Source: Chrysaora quinquecirrha (Eukaryota > Cnidaria > Scyphozoa > Semaeostomeae > Pelagiidae). Taken from it: a DNA stretch of 64,000 bases. Position numbers and translations under genes: made by a program. The stretch lies in NCBI GenBank assembly GCA_014526335.1, contig JACTAT010000022.1, positions 1,680,604-1,744,603 of the forward strand, read 5' to 3'. The notes beneath the pieces are model-generated. The model worked only from the letters and a program-made list of their open reading frames with translations, was not told the origin of the DNA and did not search any database. Positions 39,501 to 50,200 of the stretch are shown piece after piece; position 1 is the stretch's first letter; each line of letters begins with the position of its first letter.

Positions 39501-42500
39501 TGCAAGCATATTCTAGTTAACTTCAAGTTTACGCAGTTTTAAACTTAAAATGCCTGAATTTGTACAAAAAAGAATACAATTACCGTTTATTTTCTTGGAT
39601 GAATTCCGTTAGCTGTTTTTCTCGCCAAGATACCTAAAGACGTTTAAAAACAAAGGCTGAAAAATGATTTTCAGTAACTAGAGTTACTTATACTGCAAGA
39701 TTTGATTCTGACGTTTACGACGTGGCCAAACGGTCAAACATTGTTTGTAAAGCGAATCTCGAATGTTCGACCAACAATGTTTGATATTTTGGTAACGGTC
39801 TTAGGCCCTGGCCGAACGAACAAACATTAGTGGTCAAAAATTTGAAATTGCTTTACAACAAATGTTTGACCGTTAGGCCACGTCCAAAAACGTTGCTTGA
39901 CAAGCAAAAGTAACAGAATTTGTGGCGTGAAGTTGAAAACGTTTAGAAACATTTTTTTCTTGACGCAGAAGTTGAGAAAGTTTAGAAACATTTGTTGCTT
40001 GACGCAAACAAAAAATGTTGGAAGAGCAATGTTTTTGGGCGTGGCCAAACGGTCAACCATTTTGCTTGACAAGCGAGTCGCAAATGTTTGACCAACAATG
40101 TTTTGTCGTTTGGCCAGGGCTTAAAGAGAACAGGCTAATATCAGCTGGCAATGAAGTTTCCAACGAATATGGTATGAAATGAAAATTTTTCTACACACTA
40201 AAAAGGATCTAATGAATATAAGACCAAATGGTTTACCTTACTGGGTAATTTCAGCGTTTTTTCGAAAGGTTTGATGAAAAATAAACTGTTCGATTTCTTC
40301 ATCTGTAACGTCTTCGCAATCTAAGAAATGGAGAAAAAACAATCATTCGAAACACGTGCATACATAGGTAAATGTTGTTCTTCTAAAGATTCTCAACCTC
40401 GTTCCCAGGGCTATTTTGAAATAAGTATTCATGGCTCGCCTGAATAGCCCTGGGAACGAGGTTGAAAGATTCTAACATTAACAACACTGCCATGACTATC
40501 GCAGGTTCATAAGACTCTGGAAAAACGATCAAACAATGTTCGAAAACAGTTTTTTGTTTGATAAAAGCAAAAAATGTTTGATGAACAATGTTTTGCAACA
40601 GAGCCAAACCGTAAACATTTTGCTATATAAGCAAATTTTAAATGTTTGACAAACAGTATTTGATCATTTGGCCACTGCCTTAATAAAGTTCAAAAGCATT
40701 TTTGCTTGATGCGTTAAGCTATGGGTAAACTAAGAGACTTGTCGCGCGCGACATTGTTTTCGGCGTGTCTCCCAGGGTGGCTAAACATGTGAGTGACAAG
40801 CGAGAAACATGTCCCCCGAGTCATTTGCATGTCGCGAAAACAAGAAATGTCCCTGTTGTCTCCCAGAAACTTTTGCATGTCTCTTGCTACAAATTTTGTC
40901 GCGCGCTATAAAGTTTCGAGATAGTTAAACTGGGAGACGCCGAGGGGACATCAATTTTGCGCGCGACATGTCTCCTAGTTTAGCCAGACATTTATGCTCT
41001 TTTGTCAAGCAACGATAAGACAGCTCGTTCGTTTGATTTTGGTTTAATAACTAGCATGACATTCAGTTGACAATTAGTTCGATGCTAGTTTGGGATTTCT
41101 TACTTTCGCATCAAATACAGCATGAAATTGAATCATTGGCTGAAATGTTCTTGCAACTTTCTGTAACTCGGAGTATTCTACAAAAGTAAAACAAGAAGTC
41201 AACTCAAAGCAAATCAAACCTTACACATCAAGATACAGCATTCTTGAGCCAGGGCTTATCTCGACATGTTGCACAGTCAGAACAAGTTGCCGACTGGCCA
41301 ATCGGCGGTTTTTTCGAATTTATTGAAACTGACCTGTCGACATAAGCGCTTTGGGAACTAGTTGGCAAGTTGGCAACTAGTTCCTCTTTGACCGCAACTA
41401 GTAGGCGTACGGTTCCAGAAAGTTGGGCATGTTCTACTTCTGCGACTAGCTGACAACTGATTCTTGTTAGTCGGAGTCCACGCGAGCGCTCTTGCGACCA
41501 CGATCACATATATCTTATAAGTTCTGACTAAGTGCTCACATGTCAACATAAGTTAGCAGTTACAGCTTGTTGGGGTTAGTTATATAGTATCGTATGTCGA
41601 AATAGCGTCGCCTAATAAGACGAGACTTTACATTATTACCTTGACTATCTTTCTTCAAATAAGCAACAACTTTTGCTATCTGCAATGAATCAAAAGCCTT
41701 CTTTCCAGTCTTAGAGACAATATCCAAAACAGGGGGTTCAAATAACTAGAAAGCAAAAGAATTCTGCGTAAATAATATACAATAATACATTTTAGAGTAG
41801 TAGATTTTCATAATCGCGAGAAAGAGCCTAAAAACCATTTGGGTATTTATTCTTAAAACCATGCTATATTTTTCCTTGACCACTTTCAAATGTCACAGCA
41901 CTTTCAAATCAATAAGAAGTGACACATACTCCAAAACGGCACTTTCTTCATAGTGATGGCCAAATCAAATCAAGCTTATCTGTAAGAGAAGGGTGGTGAT
42001 ACTGACTGCCTCGGGCAGAATGAGGAACTCTCTGAGGAACACAGGAACAAAACTCAAGAATTACAATGATACATGCATGAAGAAAATATGAATTTTCAAT
42101 CTTCTAACCTTTGAAATATAAGAAACCATAACATCAGGAGACCTAAGTTTGAAAAGAAAATCCAATTCTTTGAAAACAGTTTGCTCAAATAATAAAACTA
42201 ATTTTACCTTGAATTCTAAATGATTCAGGTACTATACAAAGAATTTTCGGGGTGTCTACCTTTGTCCATAGTATGTTGTTGGCTTTCCATGGTTGAAGAT
42301 CTTTACTGTTCCAGCGTAATAGACACCTGTGATGCAAACACAATACCAAGTGAAAACAAGGATACCCTTCTAGGTTATTTCAATCCGCATCTGGGTATAA
42401 ATACTGCCTTACATATTTGTTTCAACCTGTTTCTGTTGTTTATACTCTGAGGAGTGTCAGATGAAAAAAGTATGTCCAAAAATGTTTCCACTTTCTCTCA

Positions 42501-43437
42501 CAATATTGTTAAATTGTTTCATTTTTTGCATTTTTGATTATTGGTGACTATCTTGAATGCAGTATAGCGTTGGGGGATATCTCTGTGATAAGACTTCAAG
42601 GTAGTCAACAGTCATCATAGTTACCTGCTTCTTTTGCCATGTCAGGGTTTTTTACCAAATCACATGTTGCACATACCACTCCTTTCTTGTCAAACAACTT
42701 TGCAACTACCTGGATAAGGAAATAAAAAAACTTAAGTCTTCTAAATACCAGGAAATCCTCTTAAGAGATCCATGCCAATATGCCAAAAATGTTGAAACTT
42801 CGTGCCAAAATCACAGGTGTAGGCAATATGGAATCCAGACTGCAATTTGTGCACACCAAAGGCTATTGTTCTAAAAACAATAGGGGCATTTATTGCTATT
42901 ATTTTGAATAAAGTTTTTGGTGTGCACAGCAAAGTTTCCCCACAGCATGAATGAACATTGGCCCTTATCCTCCAATGTGGCATGGAATGCACCCTTTGGG
43001 GCAAAGTGCATTGCTCTAAGCCAGTGAGTCCTGCAATCCATTCTGTGTAGTATGGCACATACAAGCACGAGATGAACAATAGAACAATAGATGAGAACAA
43101 TGGGAATGCACTACTGCAAGGACAAGATCCTGTCAATCAGAGAGCTGCCGTAAGGGTTTGCCTTGACTAGATATCTTACTTCAAAAGGTTGAATTTCTTG
43201 TGCTAGCATTGTTGCATTTGCTTGTGCATGGAAAAACACAACAACAACATCATATTTTTTCAAGAGAGATTTGAAATTCTTCCCAGTCATCGTGACAACT
43301 CTGTTTATTCCATCAGGTTGCATCATTTTAGCAAGCTTTTCAGCTCTATCGTTTACTTGCTCTTCATCGTACTGGCCTGTCACGAACGCTGAGACAGCAA
43401 TCAGAGTAAGCCAAGCTTTATAATTTAAGTACATCAC
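36600..43437 (-). CDS. CASQ: Calsequestrin with C-terminal KDEL, 13 exons
   Basis: Exons in transcript order: 43180-43437, 42625-42709, 42260-42326, 42109-42142, 41640-41745, 41104-41177, 40237-40320, 39584-39633, 39448-39493, 38793-38847, 38312-38412, 37668-37742, 36600-36764. They total 1200 nt and give 399 aa, with every phase closing. A signal peptide (~1-21, cleaved near VTG|QYDEE) precedes three thioredoxin-like domains lacking CXXC. Family landmarks are NRVVTMTGKNFKSLLKKYDV, QIAKVVAYLKKDSQEYSELQ, FQPMIQFHAVFDAK, LTEFIQENKR, LNFVWIDPDPFP and MKEYWKVTFNID. Calsequestrins are high-capacity, low-affinity Ca2+ buffers of the muscle SR/ER lumen that polymerise with Ca2+. The usual Asp/Glu-rich tail is replaced by a Lys/Glu/Thr-rich stretch ending EEEKKDEL then stop, an ER-retrieval signal. 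Several introns carry Harbinger-like MITEs. Confidence 0.95.
36921..37147. mobile_element. PIF/Harbinger-like MITE, copy c
   Basis: It runs from GGCCCTGGTTGAATTATC to TTAATCGCTGGTCGGAGCC and is flanked on both sides by TTA, a 3-bp target duplication. It lies in the last calsequestrin intron. Confidence 0.75.
37151..37235. mobile_element. PIF/Harbinger-like MITE, short copy d
   Basis: GGCTCTGGCCAAACAATC, then ACATTTGAAATTTAC, then TTGACTGTTTGGCCACG. It starts at the TTA that also ends copy c, so the two are immediately adjacent. Only about 85 bp. Confidence 0.55.
37407..37639. mobile_element. PIF/Harbinger-like MITE, copy e
   Basis: It starts GGCCCTGCTTAAATTATC, ends AATAGTTTGCTCGGAGCC, and is flanked by TTA on both sides. 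It is close in sequence to copy c, so the two may share a sub-family. Confidence 0.75.
38995..39065 (-). repeat. CCAAT/TATA repeat, 3' fragment
   Basis: GCGAAAACTCCTGCGGAAAA, then TTTTAACATGTACTTAAAGC resembles the AACAGCGGAGACATTTTTGG...TACTTGAAAGC end of the 4530-4905 copy. Weak. Confidence 0.35.
39150..39192 (-). mobile_element. tRNA-derived SINE, family 2, short fragment
   Basis: GCAGGACAGTAAAAGGCAGC, then TCTGCTGATGTGGGCCTGCT matches the end of the family 2 body. Only about 40 bp remain. Confidence 0.4.
39722..39803. mobile_element. PIF/Harbinger-like MITE, short copy f
   Basis: A small foldback with TGGCCAAACGGTCAAACATT on the left and AATGTTTGATATTTTGGTAA on the right, directly before copy g. 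Confidence 0.5.
39804..40120. mobile_element. PIF/Harbinger-like MITE, best copy g
   Basis: It starts GGCCCTGGCCGAACGAAC and ends TTTGTCGTTTGGCCAGGGC, with TTA on both sides as a 3-bp target duplication. Subterminal CAAACATT and AAATGTTTGACC words pair over about 50 bp. The interior holds repeated TTTAGAAACATTT, ending TTGCTTGACGCA, and no coding sequence. GG-starting inverted ends with TWA target duplications are typical of PIF/Harbinger. At least eight other copies lie in the window (33128, 34011, 36921, 37151, 37407, 39722, 40513, 63335). Confidence 0.82.
40513..40679. mobile_element. PIF/Harbinger-like MITE, copy h
   Basis: It starts GACTCTGGAAAAACGATC and ends TTTGATCATTTGGCCACTGCC, followed by TTA. 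Internal words match copy g. Confidence 0.6.
40726..40982. mobile_element. Foldback element with GCGCGC-rich inverted ends
   Basis: The left end TAAACTAAGAGACTTGTCGC then GCGCGACATTG is the near reverse complement of the right end (AATTTTGCGCGCGACATG, then TCTCCTAGTTTA). A third, partial copy of the end (TTAAACTGGGAGAC) lies inside at about 40925. CATGTC words recur between. CpG density is far above the surroundings. It is in calsequestrin intron 6. Confidence 0.75.
41253..41350. mobile_element. Short foldback element, GCTTATNTCGACA ends
   Basis: The inverted ends GGGCTTATCTCGACATG and CTGTCGACATAAGCGC enclose about 65 bp with CGACTGGCCAATCGGCG. The same ends bound 50875-50950. Confidence 0.6.
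42345..42505 (+). repeat. CCAAT/TATA repeat, truncated plus copy
   Basis: TTTCAATCCGCATCTGGGTA, then TAAATACTGCC, then TTTCAACCTGTTTCTGTTG, then TATACTCTGAGGAGTGTCAG, then AAGTATGTCCAAAAATGTTT matches 34790-34900 and lacks the CCAAT part. It is in calsequestrin intron 2. Confidence 0.6.
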
Positions 43438-44692
43438 AGAATGGAAATTATCAAGTGCCTTCTTTCTTCTTGAGACTTTGTGAAAAGGAAGGCCTCTTGG
43501 AAATGCCTCAATTCCACCTTCTTTTTGAATATGAAAACGAGGTTATAAGGAAGCACGGCCTAAAAAAAATTTTCAGAAACAATTGTAATGGCGGTGCGGG
43601 CGGGCGTGTTCTTGGTGTGTTGGGCTGGAATTCAGCTTTTGGCAGGTATCCAGATTGAAAAATAATTGTTTATTAATGTTAAAAAACGCTGCAACTATCA
43701 TAAGAGAGATAAAGATTACTTGAACAATCGGTAAGTGTAGAAATAAATGTGTAAACGCAACGCCAACGAACAGCCGAACGGGCCTTCAAAAAGCGGCTTT
43801 TGCTTTTTCGTTTTGGGTAATCACAGCTTGACAGCCAGCTGACAACATTCGAATGCATTGGCATTGGCATGGCATGCTGTCGTTATCAATAACTTCTTAA
43901 TGATGAATTAAATTGAGTTATTCGAATAAGCAACAATTTACTGATATACCCTAGTCATATTCTATTTGTGCTTGTGTGTTGTGTTGGTGGTCGTCATAAA
44001 ACTAGAGCTTGGTTCTACTAGATTCCATTTTGATTTCTGTCTTATATATTATTGCTATCCACTCCAGGCGGATCACACAGTTCTTTTGCTCAATGATACA
44101 CTTGATGTCATGTGGCAAGCATTCAAAATTGATACGGAAAATTAAAGTAAGTGTTGCTTTACAATTACATCATTGTGAGAATTTAGGTCTACTTTCAGGT
44201 AGCATTTTAGTTTCAGGTATCCAATAGTGCCATATATTGATAGCTGTATAAGTTAGAGTTGATTTTCTATTTTGAATATGACTCTCAACAGCCTTGAGCA
44301 ATCCCCTGGTATTCTGTATAAAAGATCCTGTCAAAGATCAAAATAATGACATCAGTCCAGGGCCGTCAAGAGGCAGAGTGGGCCCTGGGGTAATGTAATC
44401 GTACTGGGCTTTTAGGAGGTTTAATTGGGGGAAGTATGGTAGCATTCATATAATTTCAATTTTTGCGAGCCCCTTCACACCTTGGGCCCCAAACCTCTGA
44501 CCTTGCTGGACCCCCCTTCTCGACAGGACTGCATCAGTCTATATGATGACTGCTATTTTAGTCCAAGTATCTTTCTGGGTTTATATTTCATGAAATTTTG
44601 TATCCATTTGGGTATCTGTTTCCAATCTGTTGGTATGGTATCCATTCAGGTGTACTATCCGATTACACGGGGCTCAGCTCACCTGTACCAAG

Positions 44693-44808
44693 GCGATTCA
44701 CTCCTCGCAAATCTCGTACACCTTTGCTGGGATCCTATTGTTTTGATGGAAATCCTTTTGTTTTAACGAAAATCTTGTACACTTTGACGAAGAATGAAAT
44801 GCCCCTCA
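44693..44808 (+). repeat. CACTCCTC-ended foldback repeat
   Basis: GATTCACTCCTCGCAAATCT, then GTACACCTTTGCTGGGATCC, then TATTGTTTTGATGGAAATCC, then TTTTGTTTTAACGAAAATC matches 53924-54030. The closing inverted end is seen as GACGAAGAATGAAATGC. Confidence 0.6.
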
Positions 44809-45062
44809 ACCTGTACCATATTTTGCCAGAAGAATCCCCCTTGGCCTCCCCTCCATCTGATATTTCTGCCAATGGGCTTGCAGATGGATAAAAAGCTAGA
44901 TTGTTACATAATCCAGCTGGGACTATGTGAACTTGCCTTCATTAACCTCCATTCATGCTTTTTGTTTTGTAAGAAACCCCTTATATCGGGAACTTTCCTG
45001 TCAGATGATAAGAGAACTAAGTTAGCCTTGACAACTCCATCAATCATGCTGTGGAACTAGAA

Positions 45063-45215
45063 AGGTGAGGTGATGGTGAAATGGTGTATTTAGCACCAGT
45101 CCCTAGGATCTCAGTAGTAGGTTAACTAATTGAAACGTCGACCCTGGCCGTGACACCACCATAGTGAGTCAGGACTCGAACCCTGACCTCGCTGAGCTTC
45201 TGACACCACTAACCA
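45063..45215 (-). mobile_element. tRNA-derived SINE, family 1
   Basis: On the minus strand a B-box-like GGTTCGAGTCC is preceded by AGCGAGGTCAG, then comes the body GTGTCACGGCCAGGGTCG, then TTAGTTAACCTACTACTGAG, ending TTTCACCATCACC. The 5' tRNA-like end is truncated or degraded after AGCTGG. Confidence 0.8.
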
Positions 45216-46260
45216 GCTTTTTCAAGCAACAGCTCCACAACATTGGACATTAATCGGCATCAATGAGCCATGATGTAAAATTGGTGCCTGACCATGCCAC
45301 ACTCTTTTTGAAAAGGGTATGGTATATGTTTGCCCTTTACTGACCATGGGGAGGGTTGCATGTTGTGCAGGGGTTTGCATGTTATGCTGTCTTTTGTAAT
45401 CAATTGGTAATTGATTGGCGTCAGTGAGCCTAGTTGGGTAATGGTATCTATGGCATTTCATTGCCTTTGAAGATATGGCATTTGTTGCTTTTGAAGATGC
45501 ATGGTGTTCTTTATTTTGTCATCTACGGGTCACCGTTTTGCATCAATATGCCTCAGAGTTTGTAAATAGAGTCTTCATCCAGCCAGCCCTTTTTGTAGCT
45601 ATGGCAGTTCGTGAAGATTGGTGAAGTTCAGTTTTGGTCATCTACGGTGAACCGTTCAACATTAATGAGCGTAGTTGGCAAACAGTTACCTTACCCCAGC
45701 CACGCAAAATAAATGGGCAATACCATAATTCATTCTTCACACTTTTTCAGGCATTTAGCGTTGGCCTTGCATTTGGCAGAAAACAGCTAATCCAATACTT
45801 TGATTTGCATGCTTAGATTCTGGACTCTGTAGGGAATTAAATGAATGTAGCTTATTTCCCATTCAAGAAGAAACTTCCTAGATTTCAATCTCACTAATCT
45901 GTTGCTCTTCCCATGCGAGATATGATTTTAATTATTTCTTCACAACCCTGTTGTTTTTTCACATGTTCTTATCAAAAAGAGCTTCCTTGTCCTAGGGATA
46001 TTATTTAGTTTTCAAATATTGATTATTTTCTCAAGCTGGATAACCTTGGAAAGTCAGCGTGAAGGAGAAGTGAGTTCCTATCCGGGTCACGACTGTACTG
46101 AGACCACAATACGTGCTACTAAACTACGTGAGGAAGTATCTACTTTTTATTCTGAATATTTACCGTTTTCTGGCGTTTTTGAGGACTAAAGATAGTCCAG
46201 AATGGTTACATTGTCATAGTTCTCTCAGAATTTAGCGTCAAATCGTACGAATCAAACAAA

Positions 46261-47158
46261 ATGAGGGTGTTTCTGAAAGGTAAGGCACATTTCTGTCTTT
46301 GTCAGTTAATTTTCTTGCTTTGCAAAGTGAAAATATCATGTTGTGCGAACCGTACTTCAAGATTGGGTCCATCTTCTATTATCTTTCTTTAATTGCTAGT
46401 TTCTCGTGACTTCATTCTCTTTCATTACACACGAAAATGGTAACAAAAAGATTTCATGATTACTCGAAAAACAGTTGCTTTGTGTCGCTTTTGAAGGTGT
46501 ACTTTCGATGGACTTTCGACGCCCTTCGGACAAAGGGCCCTGCTACAAGCCCCTACTTGCCTCTGCCGAGATGTAAAGATGTAACGGCAAATGCTACACA
46601 AGAAAGGAGTGCTAGAGGAGTTCTTCCAATCCATTAACCATTAATCATGTGTGCACTAGTTACATGTGCCATGATTCATGATTACTTCCATTAACTTTGT
46701 TATTGTTCAGTATTTCAGTCATTATCAAGGCTTCGATTCGCTGGCTAGCAAAGCGTCTCTCGGAAAGAGATATCTTCCGAAGAAAGCGCTGCGACATTTA
46801 AGTGTCGCCAAAACTTAAGTGAAGCCGAAGATGAGGATATTGTGAAGCCGAAGATGAGGAAGGTGGTTATGACCATGATGCTGATGAAGCTGATAAAGCC
46901 GACAATGCTTCTGGTTCTGCTGCTACTGCTCCTCATGCTGATCTTGATGACGGTGATGATGATGACGATGGTGGTGATAATGTTGATACTGACGATGATG
47001 GCGATGATGATGATCATCATCGTTATCGTCATCAGCATCATCAACAATTAATTATTAAACATGATGATTACAATGATGACGATGATGATGATCGATGATG
47101 AAGATGATGATGATAATGATGATGATAATGATAATGATGATGATGATAACGATATTGT

Positions 47159-47219
<61 letters not shown>

Positions 47220-50200
47220 AAAGAGGAGGATGAAAATGATTATGATAATGATGATTAATGTTTGATGCTCTATCTCGATGGCAATGATTGCGTTGATTAA
47301 AATGATTGCAATATTGATAATTTCCGTGATGGCTGCACCAGCGATAAAAATCATTATCTTATCACTTATGATTAATCAAATAGATCCCGCTGATTTGTGA
47401 TTGTTGTTGATTTGTCATGCAATTCGTACAATAATTATATGAAATGTCACTCGCATTATAACAAACACCATACATTGTTCTTATCTTGAGCCTGTCAGCA
47501 AATTGTCAAACACTCAGTTGGACAATATAAAGCGTACAGTGTTTTGTTTATTGAAAAAACGCCAATGATTCTTGCATGGAAGGAACAGTTTCTCCTCTGT
47601 CAGTTTTACATTCATTTCTGAGTGAGTCTCTACAGAATTTTGGTCAGAAGATCTCGAAGTTCGTTGTGTCTGGGTGAAATTTTTTGCTTCGCATGCCATG
47701 TTAAACTAATAAACCCTGGCTGTGAATCATATGTTTGGTTTTAGTCAACCAGATTTACAGACACGTTGTTTAAGTTCTGTTTCTGTTGATGTTCTTCGAT
47801 TCGAATTGATTTTCCTAACAAAACTTTTTCATTTTTAGTTGCAGTGTTTTCAATGGACGTTGGGGAACAGCAGAATACAGGAAATGAAGTCCAGTATGAC
47901 CCCTCCAGTCAAATGTAAGTTTATAGAGTTTCAATTCTCCCGTTTGTTACAAACTCCAGCTTTTCAAAGTGAAATTAGCTACACCCTTTTTGCGAGGTTT
48001 TGTTGTTTTGAATGGGTGTCTTCCTTGTCTTGGGGAGGGGGTGGGCAGATTATTGTACTCCAAAACCTCGTATGTGCACATGTTTCGTTCACTGTCCGTA
48101 AAGTAAGTCCCGTTATGACTGCCAAGATTCATCATCATCATCATCATCATCCTCTTCGATCATCATCCTAATCATCATAATCATAATTATAAAGGAAAAA
48201 TCATTGTCATGACTAACTAGGTACCATTCAAATTCAAAGCAATTGAATAGGCTATTTTTAAAATTCAAGGCCTTAGCTCCGTTGATTTACTTTAACTGTA
48301 CTCTGGTAGACTTAGCTTTTACACTAGTCGAAACTATCATCATTGAGTTGAATTGCTTGAAGCTCAAACCAATGTGGCTGTGTAAGAATGTTGTTGTTGT
48401 TTTTGTTGTTGTTGCTGTTGCTGCTTGTAGAGAGCGGTACTCATAGTAGACTTATTACACGACTGCCAGTTATCGCAGCTACCACCTTAAGTTGTTGTTG
48501 TTGTCAGCAGGAACTGAGGCTCTTGTAATACGTCTATAGTCATAGCCCAATGGTATCTCAGTTGGCGAATAACGACAAATTCATGTTGTTTATCGCACGT
48601 ATTTCCTGAATCACTGATGAATCGGGAATGTACAATGACAGATTGATTAAACTAAGTTTTATAACAACAAACAACAGGTGTTTATTTAAAGTTATTCGAG
48701 TTTCATCCAGCGAGCATGCTTTTTCCATTAATTATTAAACTGAACTGCGCCATTGTTCTTTTGGCTACTATTCAGTCACGTGACTTTTCCTGAATGAATT
48801 TGCATGTGGCTCGTTCGAATTCGGAGCCAATCAGAATCAGTCATTTGGTCAGCAAATCGTTGGAAGTTTTTAAATTTGATAAATCTGAATCTATAGTTCA
48901 TTTATTAACAAATATATACGAAAATGATGTTATATGTTCATCGTGAATACTGCTGATGAAATTTGGAGAGAAGTTATAAACATTGTGACATTTTTCTGTC
49001 ATCTGGATAGTGGCTTCGCCAAATCCAAATTTGAAAGACTTTATCAGCCTCAGGTCAACATTTTGAGAACTTCTGTTGAAGAAAAACAAGGTTATAGGTA
49101 CTGCACCCAGTATGAAGTTAACATTCCTTTTAAACTGGAAAATTTGGCAGATTTATGCTTTTGAGAAATCAGAATTTATTCCTTCCTAAAGACAGATTGA
49201 CAAGAAACTTTGAGTTAATCTTCGAAAGTATTGTTTGGGAATTTCATCCACGTGGAAATCTACCCTACTCATTTGATGAATAGTTAACTGGGAATCAAAA
49301 CCCCAAATCTTGCTGTCAATAGCGAAAATCTTCGACAAGTTGGTCTTAAATTGGGTCATTACTTGTGTTGTACAGACGGATAAAGAATTGTGATTGGGGA
49401 CCTGTAGCTTGGCTCCTTCAGTTCTGACATTTGTTTAGCGCAGGTTGCTACAAAAAGAACTTCAAAACAAAATGGTGTTCTATTGTCTCTGCAGTCTACC
49501 AAGGTATATATACTATCAGTTACACTGTTTCAGTGCAGTTTTTCTGATTGGATTTTCGGCAAAACTTAAGTCGTGCGAGAGTCGTGCTGATTTCTTAAGA
49601 CACCCTTGTTGATTAACGATGGTTCATTGATAATATCATATTTCACCCCAACCGTACTGAATATTCCCCCCCCCCCGTACTCCAATATATCCCCCACCCA
49701 ACCGAACTAACTATCCGCAACGGCAATCATGATGTGACGTCACAGTACTGCACCTGTGCCACCGTACTCAGTCAGAGATGCCTTCCGACGACATGCCCCC
49801 AAACGTACTGAATATCCCCGAACGTACTCCAAGATACCCCCAGGTTCTGATTATCCGCCTCGGAATGCGGGATCATGATGTGACCCTGCACTGTACTGCA
49901 TATCCACCACAGTACTCAGAGATACCTCCCCAAGTCATCTCTATCCCTCAATACCCCGAAACGTACTTAATATCCGCCACCGTACTGTACCTACCCCCAG
50001 CCGTACTGTACTGCACTGTACTGTGTTGTACCCCCACCCCAAACCGTACTCCAAATACATTCAATTTGGTGATACTTCAGTCATTTGATCACTTTTATTC
50101 TATCCCAATCCTAGTTGCTTATAAACCAGTTACTTAGGAAGAAAAAAGTTTTTCTCGGCAGCTGGAAATTTTGATTATAAAACAGCCTAAGCTTACAAAT

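Larger units (their letters stand above)
43438..46260. other. Divergent intergenic region between calsequestrin and ARHGAP-like gene
   Basis: It should contain the calsequestrin promoter (just above 43437) and the upstream region of the ARHGAP-like gene. A repeat-like block at 44355-44520 has a run of GGGCCCTGGGG...CTTGGGCCCCAAAC. A foldback of the CACTCCTC family lies at 44693-44808 and a SINE at 45063-45215. Open frames of 60-97 aa in this stretch show no recognisable domain or splice-supported structure. Confidence 0.5.

Noticed and set aside
42741..43136. 131-aa minus-strand frame inside calsequestrin intron 1
   Set aside because: It continues past the exon 1 region in another frame, shows no homology, and the intron is supported by phase and family alignment.
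44482..45060. Overlapping 88-97 aa frames upstream of the ARHGAP-like gene
   Set aside because: They cover a foldback repeat copy in three frames, with no recognisable domain and no splice structure.
46745..47354. Asp-rich and Ile-rich frames at the GAT tract
   Set aside because: They are translations of the microsatellite in several frames at once, with no start context or splice support.
49778..50137. 119-aa frame rich in Pro, Tyr and Thr
   Set aside because: The peptide simply translates the CCGTACT repeat, with no domain and no splice signals.
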